From Adenophora triphylla var. japonica (Eukaryota; Streptophyta; Magnoliopsida; Asterales; Campanulaceae), in contig JAFEMH010001356.1 in NCBI GenBank assembly GCA_022495995.1, forward strand, positions 1 through 64,000: a stretch of 64,000 nt of DNA, in the 5' to 3' direction. This document shows positions 11,102 through 22,205 of this stretch, piece by piece. A program made the position numbers and the translations under genes. Below the pieces are notes generated by a model. It was not told the origin of the DNA and ran no database searches. It worked only from the letters and a program-made list of their open reading frames with translations. The number at the start of each line of letters is the position of its first letter. Within the stretch, counting starts at the first letter, position 1.

Positions 11102-11893
11102 TATTTCTTAAGGTTTTGATTTACTTGCACCTTCACGAAACTACCCTAAAAAATATTTTCACCTGAATGAAGACCTTGTTTAGAAAGATATGAATATTTT
11201 CTTTTTTCCGGTCCCAAAATAACAGTCATTGATTTTCTTAATCAATTAAATCTCATTAAATTAATCAATTATTAATGATAAAACCTTTAAAAGTAGTATA
11301 ATTGTTAGTTATTTTCAGTAGTGATGAAAATGGAGGGAGCAACAAGATTGGTGGATTAGAGTGAGTGGTAGTACAATCAAATCAAACTTTTGGACTTTGT
11401 CGCATTCAATAAAAAAACACAATTATTTAAATAAATAAAGTTGGTGTTTTGCTTGTGTGTGGCACGCGCACCTATATTTTTAGTCTTCTAAACTTACTCA
11501 TACACTCAATAATAGTGCTTAATGTACCCTACCAAAATGTTATTAAATTTCTTTAGACCATTGGCAACCTAGAAAGTAAACCTAAAAGCCTATAATTAAA
11601 TACAAAGAAACTTCTGACACCCTAAAATTAATAAAAGGCAAAAAACACCAAAAAACACCAAAAAACACTTGGACATCACCACCAACTCACCAAGTCTCAA
11701 ATGCTAGTATGTACAACCACACACATCTTATCTAATTTTTTCTTGACAAATTTCAATGAAAATCAATACTACTCACTCCATTTCCGTTTAATATTTTACT
11801 TTTGTAATTTTGGACGTTGCATATAAGATTTCAATGAAAGTTAAATTTTTTTTATTTTTCTATTTTTGTATTTCTTGTAACTTATATTATAGT
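11102..11893. other. AT-rich spacer, no gene seen
   Basis: About 790 bp with no recognisable protein frame. It has a short tandem run of AACACCAAAA units near 11640. Confidence 0.6.
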
Positions 11894-12449
11894 TGTAGTG
11901 TTTGGAGTCATCTATGTTGGAAACATCTAAATTAGGGGATTAAACAAGTAAATTCGAAATTCCTGACACAGCCAAGGGGGAGCGACCGCGCAAAGAGCAG
12001 GGCGCGACCACGCCAAGTTACTGGACAAAGGGAGTGATTGCGCGTATAAAGGTGCGCGACCGCGCCTAGTTTCTGCCAAAAGGAAGCGATCGCGCCCTAC
12101 CATGGGGCGATCGCGCCCCTAGTCCGGAAGAGGCCTATCAGTGGCAGAAATTGATTTAGGGTTGAAAACCCTACAGGGTTAGAAGTAGGGCATATAAATA
12201 GAGCATACCCCCAGCCATGTTTGTAGTTCCTTTTGCTCATCTGTATCTTTAGATCTAGGATTTGCACAGCTGTGAATTATTTGTCAAGAGTTCGTGCATT
12301 AGATTAGAGATTGTAATCGGTTGATTTTTGGAAGATAATAATATTCTCTCCCTCTCCCCATGAACGTAGCTAAGTTGGTGAATCATGTATACTCTTGTGT
12401 TGTATGATTGCTGCTTGTTTATATCTTCTAGATATACTATGTTCTAACA
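11894..12449 (+). repeat. 5' LTR of Copia-B
   Basis: 556 bp from TGTAGTGTTTGG to ...TGTTCTAACA, directly followed by a primer site. U3 carries an array of CG-rich motifs (GCGACCGCGC at 11982, GCGATCGCGCC at 12086, GGGGCGATCGCGCCCC at 12104), then a TATA box. It is the same family as the LTR at 363-722 and the partial LTR near 39205-39435. Confidence 0.75.
12193..12200 (+). promoter_or_regulatory. TATA box of the Copia-B LTR
   Basis: TATAAATA, about 75 bp downstream of the last GATCGCGCC motif. The position fits the LTR promoter; transcription would start some 30 bp further on. Confidence 0.7.
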
Positions 12450-12451
12450 AA

Positions 12452-12464
12452 TGGTATTAGAGTC
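12452..12464 (+). other. Primer binding site of Copia-B
   Basis: TGGTATTAGAGTC, close to the initiator tRNA-Met complement TGGTATCAGAGCC, two bases after the LTR end. Confidence 0.75.
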
Positions 12465-12507
12465 TGTCGAGCCGAGAAAGGTCTAGGATTGTTCCATTTG
12501 CAAGAAG

Positions 12508-13022
12508 ATGGGATCGTAATTTAATCACCTGGCCGACAAGTTTAATGGTACGAATTGTTTTGCTAATGTGAAAATCAAGATAAAAGCCTTGTTGAGAGAC
12601 AAGGGCTTGTGGGCTCCAGTGGCTACTACAATCGGGGATCGTCAGGATCCAAAGGGCAAATCAGAAGCCGTTCCCACTGGTGCTATCGCGACTACAACAG
12701 CAAAAGGTTCGGAGAAAGCGAAGAATGTAAAAGAGAAGGAAGAGGCATATCGGATCGCGATAGATGAGAGGGTCCACTCTAAAATCATAAGGTGTCTAGA
12801 TGATGTTGTTCCACGGATATTCCGTATACCGATTCTGAGGTGCTTTGTGGATTGCGTTGGAAGATATGTATTTGACACGATCATCGACCAACAAGCGTGT
12901 GAAAGCTCATTGTATGACCAATCTCCGGGCAGCCTAAACCTATGTCAACCGGGCCTCATGTGTGATTGTACATTTAACCAATATATATGAAGGAGAGACT
13001 ATATTCTCTCCGAATGCAGAAG
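12508..13022 (+). pseudogene. Copia-B gag, 5' part, split by Copia-M
   Basis: Gag of the same family as at 39495: the KALLRDKG...GDRQDPKGK stretch and the Ala/Lys/Glu-rich linker can be read. The start ATG at 12508 is followed by a TAA as codon 4, as in Copia-A. Later frameshifts scramble the segment after the RCLDDVV region. The gene is interrupted at 13023-13027 by Copia-M and continues at 38855, where the next part of Gag is read. The element is old: it was already in place before Copia-M arrived. Confidence 0.75.
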
Positions 13023-13027
13023 GTACG
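13023..13027. repeat. Left target duplication of Copia-M
   Basis: GTACG here and GTACT at 38855-38859: four of five bases match, and both sit exactly at the LTR ends inside Copia-B gag. Confidence 0.65.
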
Positions 13028-13374
13028 TGTTGGGTTTTTGGGGTAACATGCACGAGAAGACTTAGCATAAATCACAAAAACCCTAGCCATGAATCCGTAT
13101 AATATGAATAGATTAGAATTATGAATATAGATTTACTAACCTTTGTTGCGCTTTGTCTTTCGTACACGTATTCGTAATCCAATTTGAATCGTAGACGAAA
13201 CTTTTATCTTCTCCTTGTTCTTCCTTGTGATGAATCAACAATGTTAGGTCTTCAAGCTTTAAGTGATAAATCAATCACCCTCTATTGGTAATCCACACGC
13301 GAACGAACCAAGGTCTATATCTTGTAGGATTGCTAGATGATCCTCTATTGTTGATGCTCTTTTCAACAATCTAT
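13028..13374 (-). repeat. 3' LTR of Copia-M, segment 1
   Basis: Matches 37308-37656 of the right LTR base by base with few changes, and breaks off at the CACTA insertion site (TAT). Confidence 0.85.
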
Positions 13375-14951
13375 CACTACAAGAAAAAGGCTTATATACG
13401 GCGGATTTTAACCACCGTATATAAAACGCGCCCCGCCGTATATGTTATTTACGGTGGATTGTCCGCCGTATATAGTCCATTGTATAAAACATCGCCGTAT
13501 ATAGTATTTATGGCGGATATCCCACCGTAAATAACATATACGGCGGAAATACCACCGCCGTATATAAAATGAGTACAAATACGGCAGCTTTATGGACCGC
13601 CGTATATAAATGAAATACATATACCGTATGTATATAACTGGTGTATTTGAGGAAGCTTTATACGGCGGTAGGTAATGTAACCACCGTAAATAAGAGACGA
13701 GTCGTCCAATATATCACGAGTCGTTCCACCGCACCCCTGCATTCCCTCGTCCCCCCTTTCGGGGACGCAGTCGTCCATGACGCTTTTATACGGCGGATGC
13801 AGGGTTCCGCCGTAAATGACTTGTTAGAGACGAGTCGTCCACCAGGGCACGAGTCGTCCCAGTTGCACCCCTCCCAGGTTCCCTCGTCCCCCCTTTGGGC
13901 ACGAGTCGTCGAGGTCACTATTTACGGCGGATGAAGGGTTTCGCCGTAAATAAGCCTATTTTTTTTCCATCCAGCCCTATATAATTCACTTTCCCTACTA
14001 TTACTTGAAAACATTAGCATTGTTGTCATGAAATATGAAAATAACATATAGAGGGAGGTTGTTTATACACAATCGAACTAAACAAAGGAGCAAACTTAGA
14101 AGAAAGAGAGAGCCTACAAAGAAGTAGATTTTCCAAATCATTATCTCAAATATGCGGGTTTCCATTTCAAAATATCATATCAATGTACTGTAAATTACAA
14201 AGAATAAAGAACAACAACAACAAGAATAAAGAATACCAACAACAACAACAAGAACAAAGAACAACAACTCACAACACCAAGAACAAAAAAACCCGTAAAT
14301 TAAAAGTAAATTAGAAAGGGAAAGAAATGTATACCCGATTGTTGCTGATCAAAGAAATCAACGCTCAATTTCCCCGGGCCGGAGGAGAGAGAGAGAGAGA
14401 GAAATAGAAGGTCGATGTTCAATAATCCACCACACCAAGAACAACAAAACCAAAAATTAAAAGTAAACACGCTATACCGCGATTCGTTGTTCACTCTGTT
14501 CACCGGCGTCGAAAATTCGTGCCCTAGCTATAGAGGAGAGAAAGAGAGACAGAGATACAGAGATAGCGCGAAACTGAATAGGGAAATTTGAGTTTCCCGG
14601 TATTTAATAACATTTACGGCGGATATTGTACACCGTCGTAAATATTGTGTAATATTTACGGCGGACGCGTGTCAACCGCCGAGAATAAGTACCTATATAC
14701 GGCGGATACTAATATACCGCCATATATAACTTCGATCTCATATACGTATATGCCAAATGTACGTACATAACATATTTACGGCGGCTTAACCCGCCGTATA
14801 TATTATATATATACGGCGGTCTTCACAACCGCCGTATATATATAATATATACGGCGGACGCGTATCAGCCGCCGTATATAACTAATATATACGGCGGTCG
14901 CGTATCACTCGCCGTAAATGAGTGCTGTAAATAACCTGCTTTCTTGTAGTG
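13375..14951. mobile_element. Non-autonomous CACTA (En/Spm-type) transposon
   Basis: 1577 bp with perfect 12 bp inverted ends CACTACAAGAAA and a 3 bp target duplication TAT (13372-13374, 14952-14954). The uninterrupted site is seen in the right LTR of Copia-M near 37656. Both ends are packed with about thirty copies, in both orientations, of TACGGCGG/CCGCCGTA, the kind of subterminal repeat bound by a CACTA helper protein. The middle has a ~130 bp duplication with GACGAGTCGTCC motifs (from about 13690 and 13829), a region with CAA repeats and a GAGA run. No transposase frame is present, so it would need an autonomous relative. Confidence 0.9.
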
Positions 14952-15306
14952 TATGGCTAATATGGAATGGTGTTTTGATCTTTGATTCGTAATCAAAATC
15001 AATGAATTAGTGTTTCATAAACCCTAATTTTCATCTATGTTGGCTGAGGACAAATGGTCTATTTATACTTTATAAATATTCTGAACTTTAAGGAAGAAAA
15101 ACCCTAATTCAAGCCAAAATCGGACCTTGTTTCAGAAATCCTAATTCTGAGTGGCCACCTTGCACAGCCGTGCGCTTTAACATGCACAGTCGCTCCACTA
15201 TTCTTGCACGGGCGTGCTGATTCCAACGCACGGCCGTGCAATCACTCTTGCACGGGCGTACGGTATAACATCCACGGCTGTGCAACAGATCCAAAATTTA
15301 CAGCCC
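14952..15306 (-). repeat. 3' LTR of Copia-M, segment 2
   Basis: Continues the LTR after the CACTA element (TATGGCTAATATGG...), matching about 37654-38007. It carries the GCACGGGCGTGC/GCACGGCCGTGC motif array at 15158-15290 and the minus-strand TATA box (TATAAATA, 15060-15067). It ends at AGCCC, the Tat-1 target site. Confidence 0.85.
15302..15306. repeat. Left target duplication of Tat-1
   Basis: AGCCC, repeated at 31489-31493. The intact LTR at 37308-38854 has AGCCC only once at the matching place, which proves the insertion. Confidence 0.9.
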
Positions 15307-15478
15307 TGTAAGTACCCCAATCTGGATCACACACGGGAAACATCGCAGACTCATCAACGCAGTCTCGACGACCCCTAGCACTCAAAACCCCCAGCCAAAC
15401 CAAGGGAGGAGCCTTTCTGGGATAAAAAGGGACAAAAGGACCTTTTGGGAATTTTCAGGAAATTGGAAAAGCAATAAT

Positions 15479-15734
15479 GGTCCGTACGGACCTCTTTGCT
15501 TTAATAATTACTGAATCTTCTTAAAGTCCACAATATTCCCTCAAATCCCGGGGAAAATGATTACCTCCCTGCAGAGTTGGTCCGTACGGACCCTCTTTGC
15601 ATGTCAACTCGTCCGTACTTTAACCTTATCTGCACAAAGGAACATCATAATTGCAAATATTCCTCCATCATCACAGATTCCCTCAAATCGAGGAAAACCA
15701 AAAGTCTGGATTACCAGGGAGGTCCGTACGGACC
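15479..15734 (+). promoter_or_regulatory. Array of GGTCCGTACGGACC palindromes upstream of the TATA box
   Basis: Perfect 14 bp palindromes at 15479-15492, 15579-15592 and 15721-15734, each followed by (T)CTTTGC or TTCTTGC. A half copy (GTCCGTAC) is at 15611-15618. The right LTR has them at 30248, 30348 (one base changed), 30379 and 30486. The spacing before the TATA box and conservation in both LTRs suggest binding sites of a dimeric factor; this role is inferred. Confidence 0.6.
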
Positions 15735-15755
15735 TTCTTGCACCTAATCTGGCAC

Positions 15756-15763
15756 TATAAATA
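15756..15763 (+). promoter_or_regulatory. TATA box of the Tat-1 5' LTR
   Basis: TATAAATA, 21 bp after the last palindrome; the same arrangement is found at 30521-30528 in the right LTR. Confidence 0.75.
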
Positions 15764-16721
15764 GAGGGCTCCCCCTCCTCATTTTCACACACCTCCCACT
15801 TCTCTCTTCCTCCCTAGGCCTTCTGGCTTCCCCTCTAAGTCCTTCCGAGGCATTCCCGGCCCCTTTCGGATCCTTCCGAGGCCTTCCGAGCCCCCTCGTG
15901 GTGCTCCGAAGCCTCTCCGAGCGCTCCCGAGACGCTCCCGCGCTGCCCCGAGGCACTCTCGAGGTACTCTGAGGCCCCTCGTGGTACTCCGAGGCCTTGC
16001 CTGGTCTTTCCACGGTGTCCCGGCTCTTTCCGAGTCAAACCGACGATCCCAAACTACGCCGAAACTCTGCCCGAGTGACTCCGGCCACCCTAACGCACGC
16101 CGAACCTCTGCCCGAGTGATCCCGACGATCCCCACGCACACCGAACCTCTGCCCGAACGCAGCCTGCAACATCAACTCATGCCAAAACTCGTCCGCGTAC
16201 AACCGGCCCTTCCCGAAGCAATCCCGATCCGTGCCGAACGCTACTCCGACCTCAAACACTATTCCTCGGCGGAAGACAGACACGAACCAACATTGGTAAG
16301 GCTTCCTTCCATTACTATTTCAATACATTTCCATACATAGCATACAATGTAGACATCCGATACAAAGATGCATTTTTAAAAGCACACACACACACACAAC
16401 ATTTAAAGGATATTAGGGGTATCCGAAAGACTCGTTTTACGAGGCGACTCGGAGTGAGCACTAATATTCTAATATTCTCTTCCCGAGGAGTCATCGACCT
16501 CCGAACTCAAAATCTCATCACACAAAAACAGTTTAAAATTATCTTTAAACTGATGCCCTTTTTCAATGTTTTGGGCTTAATAAAAACGGCGTGGCGACTC
16601 TACAAATGCGAAAACAAACGGCGAGACACAACCAACGAAACGAAACCGCTGCGAGGCGGGACACGAATGCCGGATGCCGGGCGCGATCCGTCGCTGCCTC
16701 TCGGATCCGGGCTATTTCAGT

Positions 16722-16738
16722 TGGCGACTCCACTGGGG
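16722..16738 (+). other. Primer binding site of Tat-1
   Basis: TGGCGACTCCACTGGGG begins two bases after the LTR end. It fits the 3' end of a tRNA, perhaps tRNA-Arg as described for Ogre elements; the exact tRNA was not checked. Confidence 0.65.
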
Positions 16739-17884
16739 AAAATTTTGTTTTAAAAACTTTTAAACAAAACAAAAGATTTTTAAAACAATGATGAGGGTCA
16801 AACTTTCATTTTACCCCTTCCTTTAACTGTTGTGTGTGTGTGCACGTGCTTTACTTTTTTTTATTTTATTTTACGAAAAAAAAAATACAAAAAAATGCAT
16901 CAATATACATCTGTGCATACATTTAAAATTCTTCAAAAGCTTCTGTTTTACTCAGAAAAAGAATTTTAGAGACCGCACACTACTCGCACTGCTGCCTCGG
17001 TTACACCGCACACTACTCACTTCTTTGCCTCGGTTACACCGCACGCTACGCGCACCTTCTTGCCTCGGATACACCGCACACTACAACCCTCAACCCGGAG
17101 TGGTCTCGGTTGCCATCCGTTTGGTCTTCCTAGGCCTCTTGGACGCGCACGGGATCATTCCAAACATCCCATCCTAGCCAAGCGTCAACTCGCACGTTTG
17201 AGTCTTGAGTCACACTCTGTCCGGACTCGGTTGGTTTTACCCGGTCAGGTGTCATACGGCTGGATACATATACCATGCCGGCCATTTTTCGAGTCAAGGC
17301 TCGGAACTCAAGATCCCTTGCGCAAGCAAAGCGATGAAAGGTCATGCTAAAATCTTGACTCGATCTTGATTTCGAAGCTACACCCGAACGATGTTCCGTC
17401 CAGGATATACATCCATGCTCACATGACACCATGTCATCACGCCTTTGATACGGCAGCCATGACAATATGACCGGCCAACGCCTAACGTCACAGATCCCTT
17501 GCGCAAGCAAGGTAAAGAGAGGTCATGCCGAACTCTTGACCTGATCTTGACTCAGTGGCCGGCTTGGTTCACTATTCACATGGCTAACGCATCAAAACGA
17601 ACATGACAGGCTCGGTCCTTAGGTTCAATTTTTTCTTTTAGGTCGGTGGAAACCACTTGCCCTATAGGACCCTCGCCCGGGGCTATCCACCCTGGGATGT
17701 CGAAATACAGGTGCAAAACGAGGGGCTTATAGCCGCACAGATGGTCTCCACTGACCTAGGATCTAGCATAGTTGCGAAAAAGAAGAGCAATCTTTTCCAA
17801 CCTACCTAGGATTCTGAGAAAACATGTTTTAAGTAAATTAAAACAACAAAAAAAAAATCAGAAAATGAAAGAAACGGAAACCGC
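16739..17884 (+). other. Tat-1 leader between primer site and gag position
   Basis: About 1.1 kb with no recognisable protein. It contains a GT run (16830-16841), A-rich stretches, and a ~33 bp direct repeat built on GGTTACACCGCACACTAC (16998-17085). Two further blocks share CAAGATCCCTTGCGCAAGCA (17308) and CAGATCCCTTGCGCAAGCAA (17491). Confidence 0.5.
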
Positions 17885-19140
17885 ATGCCACGTGAGCTTT
17901 CCCCCTTTTATCCCGTTAGGCCATTCTTGTGTCTAAACCTTACCCATCACCCCCTCCAGCTAACAGAGAGTGGTCGAGAGTACCCGGAACCCGTCTCCCG
18001 GTGTCAAAACAGCAAGGTCCTACCTCCTTCCCAACTCTATCACCGGGACGGTCCGTCAATTCCCGTGGCCAAGTCGGTGGATAACAACGATGAGAACGGG
18101 ACCTTACCCCCGAGAAATTTCCCAACATTGGAAGAAGTTTGGCGAGGTCCTCATGGCTATTGAGAAACGTCAAGGTGAGCAACAAGCTGGATCGAAGGTG
18201 CCATGCACCACTTCGGAACATTAGCCACCCAACTACACAGGGCTTCCCAGTCATGGCTGCTCCTACGACCTCTAACATCTCTCATTGTCTCCCGGAAGTC
18301 AACTGTTACCCTCGTACGAGCCATGCGGTTATGACGAAAGTCCACAAGACCTTCCGGAGGAAAGCTTGCCCACTCGGCCTCCCGAGGTCCCGGTACCACC
18401 GCCGAACAACGAACACATCTGGTGGGACGTCTGCGATTGCAGTGCTTGTGCGGAAATGGAATTCCAGGATGCAATGAACGAGGGCCGTCCTCGACGAAAG
18501 AAGAAGCTATCTTCTCAACAAAAGCGAAAAAGAGGTACGAATCCGGTGATCCCACGGTCGGAACCCTTGGAGAACCCTCGGGAAAGTTTGACTACTATGT
18601 CATCTACTCCAGAAGTCTAGCTCTGCACAAGGCCATGGCAATGTCGCTCCATGATCAGTGGGACGAGCTTCGCACCGCCACCGAAGGCCCAAAGGTCCGG
18701 ATAATCCAACCCCTGTCTTGGGAAGATCTCAAAGCCACTATTGATGCTTCGGTAAAAGGCTATGACGGTGAACGAATTGAAATGCGCGGTCGGCCTTATG
18801 CCAATCGGGCTCCTCCCACTACGAAATAGGAGAGACAAGCAAAACCATAGGACCGAGGTGAACGTTCGACACGTTCCGGTCAAATCCCAGTGAATCCTCC
18901 ACGGACGGACAAAAGGCCGGCCATACAGAGCCACGAACCGAAAAGGGGCCCTATGCAAAAGAAGTGAAATCTTGGACCCAAAGGTGAAGATCCTGTCTTG
19001 ACACGGCTCAAGCGCACTCAGCTAACATCTCACTATGGTCCTTACTCACTTCATCTTACCCGCACAAGCTCAAGTTGGAAGAAAGCACGGCCCGGACCAT
19101 GGTTCCCATCACGGTGACACTGATGAAGCGGTTCGGATGA
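17885..19140 (+). pseudogene. Tat-1 gag position, broken, no domain recognised
   Basis: Lies between leader and protease, where Gag is expected. Several overlapping plus-strand frames of 80-135 codons follow one another (17970-18224, 18285-18620, 18422-18829), a pattern expected of a frameshifted gene. One frame has a WWDVCDCSACAEMEF stretch followed by a basic RRKKK run, perhaps a nucleic-acid-binding part. I see no clear Gag core or zinc knuckle, so identity rests on position alone. Confidence 0.35.
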
Positions 19141-20751
19141 TTGGCAACGTTAATTACGGCAATATCATCACCTTCACGAGCTCGACCTTCCAAAATTTGG
19201 GGCGACCATAACGAGCCTCTCTACATAACATTTCAACCGGACGAGCGCCGTCTCCCTCGGGTCTTGGTAGATGGGGGATCATCCATGAACGTCCTTCCCG
19301 CCAAAATGATGGATTTGCTAGGGATCAAAGCAAGCGATCTAAAGCCCTCGACTCGAGCAATCAAGGCATACGACTCAACATCCCGCCCGGTCTTGGGAAT
19401 AGCCACCTTGAACCCGTGGTTTGGAAAACAAATGGTCCCAACGGATTTCCAAGTCATCGACATCCCGATCACATTCACTGCCATTTTGGGACGCCCTTAG
19501 CTACACCAGATCAATGGGGTGGCATCCACTCTTCATCAGTGCGTAAAGTTTGTCCAAGGAACAGATCTTACCATCATCTACGGTGATAGCGTAGTCAACG
19601 AAAGGACCGACACAAACGGCGTCCCGGTCTTAGAGATCAAACCCGACGATGATGGCATGATGCTAACAGGGTTCACCATCGAAAGCCCAAAGGCCCAAGT
19701 GTGCCACATAGACCTGCCTTTGATTTGGGACAAGATCCCTCCCCGATGAAAATGATGAAGCACATGAACTACATCCCGGGGCTCGGTTTGGGAAAACGCC
19801 ATCGTGGCACTCAACGGATCATCAATATCAAAGAACAGAATACCTGCACGGCACAGGATACTCTCCTACTCCCGAACACATTGCGGAGGACAAGCGAGCT
19901 GCACGAAAATGCTCCGCAGATAACAAAAGAGGCTTGCACGCCATCTCCGATCTTCGTCCTTACAGCTTCGACATGACCAAGTACTTCACAAAGAAGGCCG
20001 GCAACTTGGAAGAAGATCCAGAAAAGGGAACAGAGCTGATCAGTGCCAAACAAAGCTGGCCGACAACCATGGACAAGCTCCAGCAGAACCTGGCAAGATT
20101 CAGAGGCCTCAAGCCAAATCCCGTCCGAAGAGCATTTCTCGACACACCGCCTCTACGGGGATCCATGACCACCACTATTCACAACGAATTTTGGTTCGGG
20201 ACAACTCCCTCTTTGGCGGAAGAACTCGAAAAACTCTCTGTCAACACTCCTGCCCTCAACAAGCGGGACGAGTCTGCATTCGAGCTAGTAATGCCCAAGA
20301 CAAAGCAAAGACTCCGCAGACGATGCTTGGGACGAGCCACTGCTCCACCTGCTCTTCAAAGAAGAAATCGAGATGCCAGATCTAATCGATTTTGTTTCTG
20401 ATAACTCTGTGATAGCAATGATCGGGAACGGTGACATAAAGCCTTTCAAGCCCCATCTCCTATCAAGCTCATTGCCACTCAATAACTGGGCCACCTTCTC
20501 CGGACCCACCGCCGGCCAAAAAGGACATAATCGAACAACTTGGTCTGACCCCTCGAGTCCTAGAGTCTAGTGTCAAAACTCATCCCGAGTCCATTAGCTT
20601 TGAATTTGAGTCTATCGAGTCATCTGATGGCCTCACGCCAGAAGATTACGAGCTCATTACCAATAATGTATTCCCGTATGCTCTTAATGAATGCTTCGAT
20701 CTTTCCGAGTATCATTTCATTGCATCTTTAACAAATGATGATATTAACTAA
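19141..20751 (+). pseudogene. Tat-1 protease region with G-patch-like motif
   Basis: Retroviral-type aspartic protease that would process Gag-Pol. The frame 19141-19500 has the active-site motif LVDGGSSMNVLP (VDGGS in place of the more usual D[ST]G) and the downstream hydrophobic ILGRP flap-end motif. A TAG replaces the next codon (19498-19500), after which the same frame continues with STLHQCVKFV. At about 19745-19810, in another frame, MNYIPGLGLGKR resembles the G-patch found after the protease in Tat/Ogre elements. An acidic tail is read to a stop at 20749-20751. There are several frameshifts, and no RT follows. Confidence 0.75.
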
Positions 20752-20887
20752 TCAAAACAAGTTAATAACAATTCATCTATACAAAAGGCAAACACATTAA
20801 TTAAATAAATGCATCAAGCAAACATTTAAGCATGTTGTCAAACGAGAGAAAAACCGGGCCCAAGCTGCCGAGAAGGTTTTAATCACA

Positions 20888-22205
20888 ATGATTTGCAAGA
20901 CTGCTGAAGAGCCAAAGAGACGCAAGTCCGACGCCATTTCCAGCATAAACCAAGATTTTCCAATACCTCAAGAGCGGGGAAACCACCTTCATGAACAAGG
21001 AAGACCCACACACAGAAGGGGTCAAAACCAAGAGCATCATGGCCCTAAAACGCCTCGCCTCTCACTTAATCATCCTCGGGGACATGCTATACAAGAAACG
21101 CTACCATGGGCCACTCCTACGCCGCATCGCCCAAGAAGAAGCAAACAAGTTCATGAACGAAGTCCACAATGGGGCTTGCGGTCCCCACATGAACGCTAGA
21201 GCCCCGATGCAAATCATTCTCGGGATGGGCTACTCTTGGATCTCCATGGAGGCGATGCATCCACTTTGTCCGAAGCTGCGACAAGTGCCAACGGTTCTCC
21301 AACCTCAATCATCTGCCGCCCCACGATCTCTACTGCATGACTACACCTTGGCCCTTTGCCACTTGGGGAATTGACGTCATCGGGAAAATCGCTCCGCCAG
21401 GCAGCAACGGTCACGAGTTCATCTTAGTAGCCATCGACTACTTCACCAAATGGGTCGAAGCCAAGTCCTACAAGGTACTCACCTCCAAGAAGGTCGCGCA
21501 TTTCCTCAAGGAAAACATCATCTGCCGATACGGCATCCCAAATGAGGTCATATCAGACAATGGTTCACACTTCGAAGGGGAATTCGACAGATTGCTGGCT
21601 GAATTCAAGGTCACACGCCACAAATCTTCTCCCTACCGGCCACAAACAAACGGCGCCGTGGAAGCAGCAAACAAAACCCTCGAACGGATCATCCGAAAAT
21701 GACCACCCGAGGACGAGATTGGCCCGAGAAGCCGCACCTTGCACTTTGGGGCTACCGCACATCGGTCGAACGACCACGGGAGAAACCCCATTTGCCCCGA
21801 CATACGGGATGGAAGCAGTCCTTCCCATCGAGCTAGAAATTCCCTCACTCCGAGTCTTTCTGGAAAATGACATCAACGAAGTTGAATGGCTCGCCGACAC
21901 GACGAATTGGATCTGCTAGACGAGCGACGACTAAAGGCCATGGAACACGTCCGAGCCTATCAAAGCAGGATGCCTAGAGCTTTCGACAAGAAAGTCAAAT
22001 CCCGAGACATCGTGAAGGTGACCTTGTACTCAAAGAAAAGCCTCTCACTCGAACCAACCCACTGGGAAAATGGGAACCCATATGGATCGGCCCTTTCGTG
22101 GTTCAAAAGATCTTCTCCGGAGGCGCCATGAAGCCGACAGACCTAGACGGCAATCCCTTCATGAATCCAAATAACGGAAGCAAACTTCGCAGATACTTCG
22201 CCTGA
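20888..22205 (+). pseudogene. Tat-1 integrase, frameshifted
   Basis: Integrase joins element DNA to the genome. In order: a zinc-binding H2C2-type region (EVHNGACGPHMNAR, about 21160-21200; its Cys pair falls in a shifted frame near 21280), then the catalytic core at 21337-21702 with VAIDYFTKW (first Asp), VISDNGSHF (second Asp) and NGAVEAANK (Glu), so the D,D,E triad is kept. After a frameshift near 21700 comes TTTGETPFAPTYGMEAVLP, then a C-terminal part (LDLLDERRLKAMEHVRAYQ) and a last segment to the stop at 22203-22205. At least three frameshifts make it non-functional as read. Confidence 0.85.

Larger units (their letters stand above)
15307..16719 (+). repeat. 5' LTR of Tat-1
   Basis: 1413 bp, TGTAAGTACCCC to ...GGGCTATTTCA. 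The first ~250 bp are identical to the right LTR apart from one base. U3 has the palindrome GGTCCGTACGGACC at 15479, 15579 and 15721, with a partial copy at 15611. Downstream of the TATA box is a C-rich leader with repeated TCCGAGGC-like words. The minus-strand open frames seen here recur in the right LTR and are shadows. Confidence 0.9.

Noticed and set aside
13285..13934. Several open frames rich in Tyr/Arg/Gly inside the CACTA element
   Set aside because: They arise from the TACGGCGG subterminal repeats on both strands; no transposase motif.
15744..16340. Arg/Gly/Ser-rich frames on both strands in the Tat-1 LTRs (repeated at 30509-31107)
   Set aside because: Low-complexity shadows of the C-rich LTR leader, present twice because of the two LTRs.
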